33,654 nucleotides of DNA from CAYQQU01 sp964419545 (GTDB lineage Bacteria; Bacteroidota; Bacteroidia; Chitinophagales; Saprospiraceae): assembly GCA_964419545.1 (NCBI GenBank), contig CAYQQU010000063.1:1-33654 (forward strand), read 5' to 3'. Position numbers and translations under genes: made by a program. The notes under the pieces are model-generated. The model had not been told where the DNA came from and ran no database searches. It saw only the letters and a list, made by a program, of their open reading frames with translations. Positions 1-11,133 of the stretch are shown one piece after another. Position 1 is the first letter of the stretch. Each line of letters opens with the position of its first letter.

Positions 1-2289
1 GGCGCAATCGCCGGGCCCGTCGCCGGTGCTGAATCCGGGGCCGGGCGCTCCGGGATTGGTATAGCCGAAGCCGGGGCCGAAGGGCAGGCCGCTGCTTTCA
101 CTGGTCCAGGGGGCATCGTAGTACGCCCAGTCGCCCTGTCCGGAACAAGGCGCCGGCGGCGCAGCGTTCAGGGTGGTCAGGTCCCAGACCGCACCGTAGC
201 TGGGGATCAGCGCATTCAGGCGGATGTCGTCGGTAGTGGATTCCCAGCGGGTGAGCTCGTAACAGATCTCTACGGTTTGTCCCGACTGGTAGGCGCCGTC
301 GACGGGCGGCGGGCTCACCGTCAGGCGGCCTTCCCGCCGGCAGGGATCGCAGTGCTGATCGGCGATGAGTTCAAAGGTCAGGAAACCCTGAGCCTCCGGG
401 CCGCTGCCGATGACCTGGAGCAGGTATTCGGCGCCGCGCTCCACCTCCAGGTCGAGGATAGGGTAATCGATCGGCGGCAGGTTTTCCCCGCAGTAGACGG
501 GCAGGCGGTTGCTGCATTGATCGTCGAGGCGGTAGAGCACCCAATCCAGTTCGCTGATCGTGGATTCCAGCAGCCGGAGACTGAGCAGGTTGCCGGGCGC
601 CGTAAACCGGTACCAGCTGTCGGCGCCGTTGCCGTCAATGAGGCCGGCCGCACCGCAGGGCAGGCGCAGGAAGGGCGTACTCGCGGTGGCGCCGAAATTG
701 TCGGTGGCGATCGTGTCGCGGACTTCTCCGCCTCCCGGGCAATCGACCGGCGAGCCCAGATCGAGCGCGACGGCCCCGGAACATCGATCATTACCCGGCT
801 CCGGATAGGCCAGGAAAAAGGTGACCGTACTGTCACAGCCTTCCGCAGTCGGGAAAATGTACTCGTAGGAGCCCGGCTGGCGGAGGGTGTCGCCATCGAA
901 TACATAAACATCGCCCGGGCTCAGGAGGATGGTGTCCAGGTCTGTGGCCGGGCTGGGGTTGACAAAAAGAACAAGCACAACCAGGCTGTCGCAACCGGCA
1001 GCGGAGGAGAGCAGGGTCTGGTAGGTTCCGGTTTCCGAATAGAGGGAATCGCCGATCGCGACGGTCTCTCCGTCACAGATCGTATTCACCACCTGGGTAA
1101 AGGCCGGCGCCACTACCGTCAGGTTGACCGTAATGACCGAGTCGCAGCCGTCCTGCCCGGTGGTGACCAGGGTGAATTCATTGAGACCGGGGGGGGCCGA
1201 GAGCGGCTCGCCGGCGATGATGATGGGCAAATCATCCATGCAGGCAAGGGTGTCCACTACGGTCATATCGGTGGGGAGGACCTCCAGTATGAGGACAAAT
1301 TCCTGGACGCAATTGTCGGCGCCGGTCACTTCAAAGTTATAAACACCCGACTGGGTGACGGCGAATCCGAAAAAGTCATACGATTCCCCTTCGCAAATGG
1401 TGGCCCAATCCACTATGGGCGGATTGTAGCTAATGGCGATGGTTTTGCAGGTCGTCGGCAGGGTATTATTACAAGGGTGTGATACGGTAAGACACAATTC
1501 CGTGGAATCTCCGAGTCCCAGGCTGGATGGAATGGTGATATTGGGATAAAGGCCGCAGCCGGCAAACTGTCCGTCGAGCGTCCACTCGTACTCGCCGGCG
1601 TAGGGCGGAATATCGAGTACGTTGACATCCAGGAGTCCGCCCGGGCAGATCGTATTCGGGACGGAGAAATCCACCAGTTGGGAGGGAATGGGCGGTGCGA
1701 GCGTACTGCCCGAAAGCACGTCGATCTGAAAGGAACAGCGATCGTCGTTGACGCCGTCGACCACCAGGTAAAGGATCTGGCCGGGCTGGAGGGGCTGGTC
1801 GGTGCTCCAATAATGATATCCCGGCATGGCGAAAGGATTACAATTGCCGATCTGAGTGAAATTTTGGCAATTATCAGATTTATAGACGCCAAATTGCAGC
1901 CCTTCGCCGTTCGATATGCAATTGTCCACCAGGATGCCCAGTTCCAGGAAAGAGGTGGCCGTCGTAAAGGCGATCCAGCCGACGCTATTGGGTAATTGGG
2001 CGCAGAAGCCGGGCGGCACCAATTCGGTGAACCCCAAATTGTAGTTGTTCCCCACAAAGCCGTCCAGATCGCACACGACACAGGCTTCCGTACAGGTGGA
2101 CGTCAGTTGCGCATCGCCGCCGCAAGGCGCAAGGTCCGGGCAGGATTGGGCGCCGCCGGTTCGGGGAAGTAGGTACAGGCATCCCCAAAAGAAATAAAGG
2201 AAGGGCGTCGGGAAGCGATTTCGGAGGCTTTTGCCGTGCGGAAATAGGGATATAGAAAAGAGGGTAGAACGCAGTAGCAGTACTTTCAT
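1..2289 (-). CDS. Large secreted cysteine-rich repeat protein, partial (C-terminus beyond left edge)
   Basis: Read on the minus strand from the ATG at 2289, the frame stays open for 763 codons to the left edge with no stop, so this is the N-terminal part of a larger protein. A hydrophobic stretch near residues 30-48 ending in GGAQS looks like a late signal peptide. Residues about 85-165 and 545-620 look like PPC-type beta-sandwich modules (GWIAFTT, DSWYRFTAPG). Between them (about 295-490) lie four tandem repeats of roughly 43 residues, each starting near CxGE or an equivalent and closing on a GCDS- or NCV-type motif followed by beta strands. Such repeats are typical of very large Bacteroidota surface or secreted proteins exported by T9SS. 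The sorting tail itself would lie outside the window. A role in adhesion or gliding is inference only. The reading frame and secreted nature are firm; the function is not known. Confidence 0.85.
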   Translation of the reverse strand, partial: MKVLLLRSTLFSISLFPHGKSLRNRFPTPFLYFFWGCLYLLPRTGGAQSCPDLAPCGGDAQLTSTCTEACVVCDLDGFVGNNYNLGFTELVPPGFCAQLPNSVGWIAFTTATSFLELGILVDNCISNGEGLQFGVYKSDNCQNFTQIGNCNPFAMPGYHYWSTDQPLQPGQILYLVVDGVNDDRCSFQIDVLSGSTLAPPIPSQLVDFSVPNTICPGGLLDVNVLDIPPYAGEYEWTLDGQFAGCGLYPNITIPSSLGLGDSTELCLTVSHPCNNTLPTTCKTIAISYNPPIVDWATICEGESYDFFGFAVTQSGVYNFEVTGADNCVQEFVLILEVLPTDMTVVDTLACMDDLPIIIAGEPLSAPPGLNEFTLVTTGQDGCDSVITVNLTVVAPAFTQVVNTICDGETVAIGDSLYSETGTYQTLLSSAAGCDSLVVLVLFVNPSPATDLDTILLSPGDVYVFDGDTLRQPGSYEYIFPTAEGCDSTVTFFLAYPEPGNDRCSGAVALDLGSPVDCPGGGEVRDTIATDNFGATASTPFLRLPCGAAGLIDGNGADSWYRFTAPGNLLSLRLLESTISELDWVLYRLDDQCSNRLPVYCGENLPPIDYPILDLEVERGAEYLLQVIGSGPEAQGFLTFELIADQHCDPCRREGRLTVSPPPVDGAYQSGQTVEICYELTRWESTTDDIRLNALIPSYGAVWDLTTLNAAPPAPCSGQGDWAYYDAPWTSESSGLPFGPGFGYTNPGAPGPGFSTGDGPGDCA

Positions 2290-2410
2290 GGCAGTTGGTT
2301 TTCAAGTGTGCGATGCTGGTGTTTTTCGTGCTGATGGAGGGGACCGGCACTCAATTGCTTAGATGCGCACCTGAAAAAGATCGCTGCCTGGAAGACTGGA
2401 AAAAAACGCA

Positions 2411-2464
2411 TGATCCGCCTGTAGCCCATTCCTTCGGCCGAAGGAATGGGCTACAGGCGGATCA
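2411..2464. repeat. Perfect 54-bp palindrome
   Basis: Two 27-base arms (2411-2437 and 2438-2464) are exact reverse complements with no spacer, centred on TTCGGCCGAA. It lies between the stop of the RlpA-like gene (2488) and the start of the large secreted gene (2289), both on the minus strand. It could end transcription of the upstream gene, but neither side carries a clear T-run. Arms of this length with no mismatch look more like an extragenic palindromic or MITE-like repeat that is still mobile or under selection. Confidence 0.9.
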
Positions 2465-2487
2465 AAGCGGTTGTGTCCGGCGATATC

Positions 2488-3276
2488 TTATCGCGGGCTG
2501 CTCAGCGTGGCGATATTCACCACAAAGCCTTTCATTTTATAGCGGCGGGACAGGTTTTCCCGGTAGGAATTGGCCAGGCTTTCGGTGGCGAAGGGGCCCA
2601 TAATGACTTTGTAAGTCGAATTGTTGTCTACGTTGATGAGGATATTTTCGAAGCCCTTCTCTTCCAGTTCTTCCACTTTGTTCATGGCGTTTTCGAACTT
2701 GGAGAACGACGCTACCTGCACGGCGTAGCCAGCGGTGTAGGGCCGCAGGGCCGCTGCGACGTAGGCGCCGTCGGGGAGGATAGGCGACATCCGCATGCCG
2801 GGATTCTGAGGAATGGCGCCGTAGGGCGTGGGCATTCCGCTGCGGGTGGTAAACTGGTCGTTGTAGGAATAAGTATTCGGCAGCATGGGATCCGATTTGC
2901 CGCAGGCCGGCCGGCCCTGCCCGAGCTGGATCAACTCGATGCGTACGCGGGCGACCCCGGCGCGCACCAGTCCGATTTCTTCCGCGGCGGCGCGCGATAG
3001 TTTGACCACCCGCTTTTTGGTGCCGGCGCAGTCGTTTACCCGCACGTTTACCGAGCGGTTGTTGTCGAGGCGCGTCACCCGGATCAGCGAACCCATCGGC
3101 AGCGTATTGTGCGCCGCCGTCAGCCGGTTCTTATCGTATAGTTCGCCGCTGGCGGTATTCTTTCCTTGCAGCTTGTCCGAATACCAGTCGGCTTCACCGT
3201 ATTCGACATATTGCGCCTGCAGGGCCGGGCAGGAAAAAATCATCAGGAGAATGGGGAAAAGGCGATTCAATTTCAT
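2488..3276 (-). CDS. RlpA-like protein with DPBB and SPOR domains
   Basis: 262-residue exported protein. A signal peptide covers residues 1-22 (hydrophobic, ending ALQAQ). A double-psi beta-barrel of the RlpA type spans about 24-117, with the family motifs ADWYSDKLQGKNTASGE, TAAHNTLPMGS and VRVNDC. A SPOR domain occupies the last 80 residues (about 180-262, starting YAVQVASFSK). RlpA proteins act in the periplasm on peptidoglycan at division sites, and SPOR domains bind glycan strands stripped of stem peptides. The start at 3276 was preferred over a site 45 nt upstream because it puts the signal peptide at the N-terminus. There is no clear lipobox, so it is probably soluble periplasmic rather than a lipoprotein. 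It lies 75 nt downstream of the sugar transferase gene on the same strand. Confidence 0.88.
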   Translation of the reverse strand: MKLNRLFPILLMIFSCPALQAQYVEYGEADWYSDKLQGKNTASGELYDKNRLTAAHNTLPMGSLIRVTRLDNNRSVNVRVNDCAGTKKRVVKLSRAAAEEIGLVRAGVARVRIELIQLGQGRPACGKSDPMLPNTYSYNDQFTTRSGMPTPYGAIPQNPGMRMSPILPDGAYVAAALRPYTAGYAVQVASFSKFENAMNKVEELEEKGFENILINVDNNSTYKVIMGPFATESLANSYRENLSRRYKMKGFVVNIATLSSPR

Positions 3277-3351
3277 GGATAACAAAATTTTTCCACAATT
3301 TATCCATTTCTGGCTTAACATACAATTAATGCCGTTTTCCTTTTGCCTTCT

Positions 3352-4770
3352 CTACTTTCCTTTTCCTTGTACAATCACCAGTAAAGTATAAAACATAATT
3401 TTAAAGTCGAGCGCCAGGGACATATTCTCGATGTAGAGAATATCGTATTTCAGGCGCTGGATCATCTGTTCGACATTGGAGGCGTAGCCGTATTTCACCT
3501 GCCCCCAGGAAGTGATGCCGGGGCGCACTTTGAGCAGGTGTTTGTAGTGCGGGGCCCGGCGGATGATCTGATCGATGTAGAAGCGGCGTTCGGGTCGCGG
3601 GCCGACGAGCGACATATCGCCTTTGAGGACGTTCCAGAACTGGGGCAGTTCGTCGAGCCGCCATTTGCGCATGGTGGCGCCCCAGGGCGTACAGCGGCGG
3701 TCGCCGTCGCACGAGAGCTGCGGGCCGTTGCGTTCGGCATCCGTATACATGGAGCGGAACTTGTAAATATTAAAAGGATGGCCGTTCTGGCCGATGCGCT
3801 CTTGCTGGAAAAAGACGGGGCCTTGGGAGGACAAGCGCACCCGCAGGGCGATGTAGGCGTAAAGCGGGGCCAGCAGCAGCAGCATCAGGCCGGAAACGCC
3901 GATGTCGATCAGTCGTTTGACCAGCTTCTGCCACTTGGGCATGAGGCCCTGCCGGATCTCGATGAGCACGGCGCCGTAGACGTGGTTCATTTTTACGGTG
4001 CCCAGCATGATGTCGTACATATCCGGGATGATTTTTACCAGCAGCTGTTCGCCGTAGTCAAACAGCACGTTGAGGATCTCCCGGAGCCGGTTGTGTTCCG
4101 ATGTTTCGATGGCGATGATGACCTCCTCGATATTGAACCGGTTGATGACGTAGTCGAGGTCTTCGATCCGGCCGAGCGAGGGCAGGTGGCGGTTCAGTTC
4201 CTTGCGGCTGCGGCCGTTGGTGTCGATGAACCCCATGAAGTGATAACCCAGTCCTTTTTCCCGGCCGGAGATGTCTTCGTACAGCTCCAGCGCGTTCTGG
4301 TTGCCGCCGATGATCAGGGTATTGTAAGTGATCTGGCCGGCTTTCAGCCGCTGGGAGGCGCGCGTCAGCAGCACCATGCGCACGGTAGCCGTCAGGAGGA
4401 AGTGAAATAAAAACAGGGAAGTAAAAGACGCGTAGTAGGTGGTGTAATTATTGACGAAATCGTCGAGGATCAGGGTGAAAAACAAAAAAGTGACCCCGAA
4501 GAAGCTCAGCAGCAGGGTGCGAGCCAGGGTGGCGACGCGCGATTGCCGGTAGATGTCGGCATACTGGTCGAAAATGGCGTAGAGCAGCACCCAGCCGGAA
4601 GGGATGATGGCGACGCCGATCCAGAACTTGGGATCGCTGAAGAGGGATGCTTCGTAAAGGGCGCCTTCGAGGTATTTGCGGTAAGCAAAGAAGCAGGCCC
4701 AGGATAACATGGCTGTCAGGAAGTCCGCGATCTGATAGTTGAAGGTGTGCAAGCGGCGCTTGCGGGTCAT
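3352..4770 (-). CDS. Undecaprenyl-phosphate sugar phosphotransferase (exopolysaccharide initiation)
   Basis: 472 residues, the usual length for the WcaJ/WbaP (PNPT) family. The N-terminal half has several membrane segments and a nucleotide-binding-like cytoplasmic region (LIIGGNQNALELYE). The C-terminal catalytic part carries the family hallmarks: KRLIDIGVSG, PVFFQQERIG, YKFRSM, RLDELPQFWNVLKGDMSLVG, GPRPE, RPGITSWGQV and KYDILYI. These enzymes sit in the inner membrane and move a sugar-1-phosphate from a nucleotide sugar to a polyprenyl phosphate, the first committed step of capsule or exopolysaccharide assembly. The start at 4770 (MTRKRRLHTF) drops a 15-residue extension that lacks family character. 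No other glycosyltransferase, flippase or polymerase gene is in the window, so this is a stand-alone initiator. The sugar used cannot be read from the sequence. Confidence 0.92.
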   Translation of the reverse strand: MTRKRRLHTFNYQIADFLTAMLSWACFFAYRKYLEGALYEASLFSDPKFWIGVAIIPSGWVLLYAIFDQYADIYRQSRVATLARTLLLSFFGVTFLFFTLILDDFVNNYTTYYASFTSLFLFHFLLTATVRMVLLTRASQRLKAGQITYNTLIIGGNQNALELYEDISGREKGLGYHFMGFIDTNGRSRKELNRHLPSLGRIEDLDYVINRFNIEEVIIAIETSEHNRLREILNVLFDYGEQLLVKIIPDMYDIMLGTVKMNHVYGAVLIEIRQGLMPKWQKLVKRLIDIGVSGLMLLLLAPLYAYIALRVRLSSQGPVFFQQERIGQNGHPFNIYKFRSMYTDAERNGPQLSCDGDRRCTPWGATMRKWRLDELPQFWNVLKGDMSLVGPRPERRFYIDQIIRRAPHYKHLLKVRPGITSWGQVKYGYASNVEQMIQRLKYDILYIENMSLALDFKIMFYTLLVIVQGKGK

Positions 4771-4878
4771 TGTGCGGGCTTCTTTAAAAGCAGATAGCTG
4801 ATTGTACGCAACCAAAACGGTGTTCTGTTTTCGGTTTCGGGCCGGCGGTGGGGACCGGCCCTTGCTAATAAGGTTTTC

Positions 4879-5760
4879 TCAAAAGTGCACCAGCTTGATG
4901 TTGTCAAGCCAGATATTACCGGTAACCAGCGTCAGTTGACCGCCCTCGACGGGGATGAAGGCCTGTAGTACGACCTGGTGTTCGGTGAATCCGCCTTGAA
5001 AGACGATCTCGCTGAGGTTAAAGTATATCTTGTTCCAGTCGCCCCGCGGGTTAAACCCGGGGTCGTAGTTCGTCGTGCCGTCCGGTTGGTTGCCGCCGTA
5101 GCCCACGACGCCGAAGACGACCGGCACGTCGGATTTGTAGTTGACTTCCAGGTAAACCAGCGGGCTGGAAGCGTTGAGGTCCGCATAGCGCTCGGTGGTG
5201 GCGATTTCCACGAGCGCGTTGGTGGTGTCGACGAAGAACAGGCCCGAAGAGTTGCCTTCGAAGACTTCGGTGTCGGTCAGCCGGATGCGGTTGCCGCTCG
5301 AACCGATGCGCAGGTCCTGAAAAGCGTGGGCGCTCGATTCAAACCCTTCGATCAGGGCAAATCGGGCGTTGTCGCGATAGCCGATCACCGGTGCGATGGT
5401 GTCGATCTTCTCCGGCGTCAGCATCATGGTTTGTTCCCAGGGCTCGTAAAAGGGGTAGATCTCGGAGCGCGACCGGATGCCGTTATCCTTGATGCCGGCG
5501 TCGAGGCGCACCTGGGCCTCGCCGGAAGCGAGCACCGGAATGAGGGCCGGCAGGCTGTAGGCGCCGAGGAAGTTGCCGTCGACGGTCAGCCATACTTCCG
5601 TAATATTGGAAGAATTGGTGCCTTCCGTCACGGGCTCGGTTTCCAGAACAAAGTTCTCGACGTACAAAAATGCCGGGATCTCTTCCGACGGGTTGATCAC
5701 TTCGCAACCCGCCGCGAAAAGGAGCATCCACAAAGGCCAGTGCCAGATTTTTTTCTTCAT
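4879..5760 (-). CDS. Predicted outer-surface lipoprotein of unknown function
   Basis: 293 residues. The N-terminus is a lipoprotein signal: a KKK start, a hydrophobic run and a lipobox FAAGC with the acylated cysteine at residue 19. The mature part is polar, rich in beta strands and has no recognised catalytic motif. Residues about 150-293 resemble a carbohydrate-binding-like jelly roll (VYLEVNYKSDVPVVFGVVGYGG, then a repeated strand pattern ending NIWLDNIKLVHF). The gene lies between the Gfo/Idh/MocA oxidoreductase and the sugar transferase on the same strand, with gaps of 76 and 108 nt. A link to polysaccharide binding is a guess from context. I do not recognise the family. Confidence 0.8.
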   Translation of the reverse strand: MKKKIWHWPLWMLLFAAGCEVINPSEEIPAFLYVENFVLETEPVTEGTNSSNITEVWLTVDGNFLGAYSLPALIPVLASGEAQVRLDAGIKDNGIRSRSEIYPFYEPWEQTMMLTPEKIDTIAPVIGYRDNARFALIEGFESSAHAFQDLRIGSSGNRIRLTDTEVFEGNSSGLFFVDTTNALVEIATTERYADLNASSPLVYLEVNYKSDVPVVFGVVGYGGNQPDGTTNYDPGFNPRGDWNKIYFNLSEIVFQGGFTEHQVVLQAFIPVEGGQLTLVTGNIWLDNIKLVHF

Positions 5761-5836
5761 AAATTTCGTTCTTCTGCCTTTACCGGCTGACCGGTGCGCT
5801 TACTAAACCGGTAAGATGGCAAAAACGCTGCGCGGT

Positions 5837-6844
5837 TTATTCGCTTTCTGCAGAATGAAGGAAATTTCCGCGTCTTTCTATTTCGGCGATGATGCGGTGG
5901 GCCAGTTGCAGGGCTTCGTAGCCGTCTTCGATGCTTACCTTGGGCCGAAGGTTGCGGGTGACGCTGTCGGCCAGCGTTTCGAGTTCCATTTTGATGGCGT
6001 TGACGGGCTCGATGGGCGGGCTGCTGACCTGGATGAGCTTGGCGCCCTGGCTGGTTTCCAGCTCCATCATCGGCATGCCGGGCGGCGTATCGGGGGCGCC
6101 TTTATCGTAAAGCCGGACCACTTGCGCCTCTTTGGTCAGGAAGTCGAGGCTGATGTAGGCGTCTTTCTGGAAAAGACGCACTTTGCGCATTTGTTTGAGG
6201 GAGATGCGGCTGGCCGTAAGGTTGGCGACGCAACCGTTCTCGAATTCGATGCGTGCGTTGGCGATGTCGGGGGTGTCGCTGACTACCGCCACGCCGCTGG
6301 CGCTGATAAATTTTACCGGGGAATGCACCAGGCTCAGCAAAATGTCGAGGTCGTGGATCATCAGGTCCAGAATGACCGATACGTCTGTGCCCCGGGGGTT
6401 GAACATGGCCAGGCGATGGGCTTCCACGAACATGGGGGCCAGGTTCTCGGCTTCCAGCGCCAGCATGGCCGGGTTGAAGCGTTCGACGTGGCCCACCTGT
6501 ACTTTGACTCCATACTCGCGGCTCAGGGCGACGAGGGTCTCTGCTTCCGCGACGGTGTGAGTGAGCGGTTTTTCAATAAAAATATGTTTGCCCTGGCGGA
6601 TGGCGGCGGCGGCGAGTTCGAAATGGGTGACGGTCGGCGTAACGATATCCACCACTTCTACGGCGTCGAAAAGCGACTGGGCATCGGGAAACCGGCGCAC
6701 TCCATAGGTGGCGGCCGCCCGCTGCGCCGCCTCGTCGTCGGGGTCGTAAAAGCCGACCAGCTCGTACGCTTCGGCCGCCAGCTGAATGCATTTCAGATGA
6801 ATTTTTCCCAGATGGCCAACGCCAAATACGCCGATCTTTAACAT
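5837..6844 (-). CDS. Gfo/Idh/MocA-family NAD(P)-dependent oxidoreductase
   Basis: 335 residues. The N-terminal Rossmann fold starts at once with GVFGVGHLGKIH (residues 5-16). The family signature EKP is at residues 91-93 (FIEKPLTH), followed by the C-terminal alpha/beta substrate domain (VGHVERFNPAM, then LMIHDLDILLSL). The EKP lysine and the MIHDLD aspartate/histidine region are the usual catalytic positions. Such enzymes oxidise or reduce hydroxyl or keto groups of sugars, inositols or nucleotide sugars. The substrate cannot be assigned here. Its neighbours suggest envelope sugar metabolism, but that is inference. Possible promoter: a minus-strand TACTTTTG at 6968-6975, about 120 nt upstream. 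Confidence 0.9.
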   Translation of the reverse strand: MLKIGVFGVGHLGKIHLKCIQLAAEAYELVGFYDPDDEAAQRAAATYGVRRFPDAQSLFDAVEVVDIVTPTVTHFELAAAAIRQGKHIFIEKPLTHTVAEAETLVALSREYGVKVQVGHVERFNPAMLALEAENLAPMFVEAHRLAMFNPRGTDVSVILDLMIHDLDILLSLVHSPVKFISASGVAVVSDTPDIANARIEFENGCVANLTASRISLKQMRKVRLFQKDAYISLDFLTKEAQVVRLYDKGAPDTPPGMPMMELETSQGAKLIQVSSPPIEPVNAIKMELETLADSVTRNLRPKVSIEDGYEALQLAHRIIAEIERRGNFLHSAESE

Positions 6845-6967
6845 GGTGGTCTAAATTTTCATGAGCGCTCCGGCCCCGGTCGCGCAAAGCTGCTCCGGGC
6901 TGGTCGCACCGTTTTTTCGCTCCCGATCCGCAGCGCGCCATTCGGTCGCCCTTCACGAAATGTCCGG

Positions 6968-6975
6968 CAAAAGTA
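6968..6975 (-). promoter_or_regulatory. Possible -7 box for the oxidoreductase gene
   Basis: Minus-strand TACTTTTG matches the Bacteroidota -7 consensus TAnnTTTG at all fixed positions. No clear TTTG -33 element is found at the expected 17-23 nt spacing. The predicted start would leave a leader of about 115 nt. Confidence 0.4.
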
Positions 6976-7120
6976 CAAAAAAGTTCAACCCGGATGATTC
7001 ATGGATTGATCTGTTACGGGGTAAGCCGTTGCGGCAGCTGGTTTTATTTAGATTAATTCTACACAATGTGCTGCAACCTGCAGACCGGTTCCTTTGTTAA
7101 GGAAGCAATCGAAAATTCCG

Positions 7121-7128
7121 TATTTTTG
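7121..7128 (+). promoter_or_regulatory. Possible -7 box for gcvP
   Basis: TATTTTTG fits TAnnTTTG and lies 38 nt before the preferred gcvP start at 7167. A TTTG at 7093-7096 could be the -33 element, but its 24-nt spacing is longer than usual. Confidence 0.45.
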
Positions 7129-7166
7129 AATTTACACATTCTCTAACCAGATAATTGAAATACTTC

Positions 7167-10067
<2,901 letters not shown>

Positions 10068-10081
10068 GAAGCCGGCAGTTG

Positions 10082-10136
10082 AAAGGATAGAACCGGCCTT
10101 CGTCGGCAGAAGCTGCCGGAGTGGGTTCTATCCTTT
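10082..10136. repeat. Inverted repeat between gcvP and hldD
   Basis: The 13-base arms 10082-10094 (AAAGGATAGAACC) and 10124-10136 (its exact reverse complement) enclose a smaller hairpin, GGCAG-AAG-CTGCC. It could end gcvP transcription, but the T-run after it is weak. The right arm abuts and shares its last base with the TATCTTTG box of hldD. Confidence 0.65.
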
Positions 10137-10143
10137 ATCTTTG
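10136..10143 (+). promoter_or_regulatory. Probable -7 box for hldD
   Basis: TATCTTTG is an exact match to TAnnTTTG, 13 nt before the hldD ATG, so the leader would be under 10 nt. No good TTTG -33 element is seen. Its first base is shared with the inverted repeat at 10082-10136. Confidence 0.5.
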
Positions 10144-10156
10144 CCCGCAAAAAAGT

Positions 10157-11122
10157 ATGATCGTAATAACCGGAGCGGCCGGGTTCATCGGCAGTTGCTG
10201 GGTGCGCCATCTCAACGATGCGGGCCATACCGACCTGGTGCTCGTCGATGATTTCAGTCGCGAGGACAAAAACCGCAACCTGACCGGGAAACAATACCGG
10301 ACGCAGGTGGATCGCAAAACGTTTCCCGCCTGGCTGTGGGAAAAGCACTACCTGGTGCAGGCCGTTTTTCATCTGGGCGCCCGCACGGATACCACCGAAA
10401 AAGACTGGACGGTTTTCCAGGAGCTCAATCTCGACTATTCCAAGACGCTGTGGTCGCTCTGCGCTCAACACGGCATTCCTTTCATCTACGCCTCCAGCGC
10501 CGCCACTTACGGGCTGGGCGAGCAGGGCTACCACGACCGGCACGATCTGCTCGACGACTTGCAGCCCCTCAATCCCTACGGCCGCTCGAAACATGATTTT
10601 GACCGCTGGGCTTTGCAGCAGGCGCAGCAGCCCCCGCATTGGTACGGCCTCAAGTTTTTCAACGTCTACGGGCCCAACGAGTATCACAAGGGGCGCATGG
10701 CCTCGGTCATTTTTCACACCTGCCGTCAGATCAAAGCCACCGGCGGTATGAAGCTATTCCGTTCCCATCGTCCGGATTACCGCGACGGCGAGCAGCGGCG
10801 CGATTTTATTTACGTCAAGGACGTGGTAGCGATGGTCGACTGGCTGTGGCGGCAAAAGCCGGCGAACGGTCTGTACAACATAGGCGCCGGCAAGGCTCGC
10901 ACCTTTTACGATCTGGCCGCCGCCACCTTTCGGGCTATGGGACGCGAGCCCGATATTTCCTTCATCGACACGCCTGCCGATATCCGCGACACCTATCAGT
11001 ATTTTACGGAAGCAGATATGGAAAAGCTGCGCAGCGCGGGGTACGACCGGCCCTGTTTTTCCCTGGAAGACGGCATTGCGGATTACGTTCGGCGCTATCT
11101 CCTGGAAGAAAAGATCTGGTGA
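10157..11122 (+). CDS. hldD: ADP-L-glycero-D-manno-heptose 6-epimerase
   Basis: 321 residues, close to E. coli HldD (310). It is an extended short-chain dehydrogenase: NAD(P)-binding GAAGFIGS at residues 6-13, the ASSAATYG active-site strand (residues 112-119), and the catalytic YxxxK pair at Y141 and K145 (PYGRSKHDFD). Further family features are the FNVYGPNEYHKGRMAS substrate loop and RRDFIYVKDVV. It epimerises C6 of ADP-D-glycero-D-manno-heptose to give the heptose donor used in lipopolysaccharide inner core. A GTG start 36 nt upstream was rejected because it adds a non-family extension across the promoter. No other heptose genes are nearby. It converges on the next gene with only an 11-nt gap. 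Confidence 0.93.
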   Translation: MIVITGAAGFIGSCWVRHLNDAGHTDLVLVDDFSREDKNRNLTGKQYRTQVDRKTFPAWLWEKHYLVQAVFHLGARTDTTEKDWTVFQELNLDYSKTLWSLCAQHGIPFIYASSAATYGLGEQGYHDRHDLLDDLQPLNPYGRSKHDFDRWALQQAQQPPHWYGLKFFNVYGPNEYHKGRMASVIFHTCRQIKATGGMKLFRSHRPDYRDGEQRRDFIYVKDVVAMVDWLWRQKPANGLYNIGAGKARTFYDLAAATFRAMGREPDISFIDTPADIRDTYQYFTEADMEKLRSAGYDRPCFSLEDGIADYVRRYLLEEKIW

Positions 11123-11133
11123 ACGGCCGCCTT

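Larger units (their letters stand above)
6845..7154. other. Divergent intergenic region between the oxidoreductase and gcvP
   Basis: 310 bases with no credible gene. It holds the outward-facing promoters of both neighbours: TACTTTTG on the minus strand at 6968-6975 and TATTTTTG on the plus strand at 7121-7128. AT content rises around 6965-7140 compared with the flanking genes. I see no strong hairpin and no glycine riboswitch pattern upstream of gcvP. Confidence 0.6.

Noticed and set aside
6845..7154. Glycine riboswitch upstream of gcvP
   Set aside because: The gap between the possible -7 box and the start is about 30-40 nt, too short for a glycine riboswitch aptamer, and no tandem-aptamer pattern was visible.
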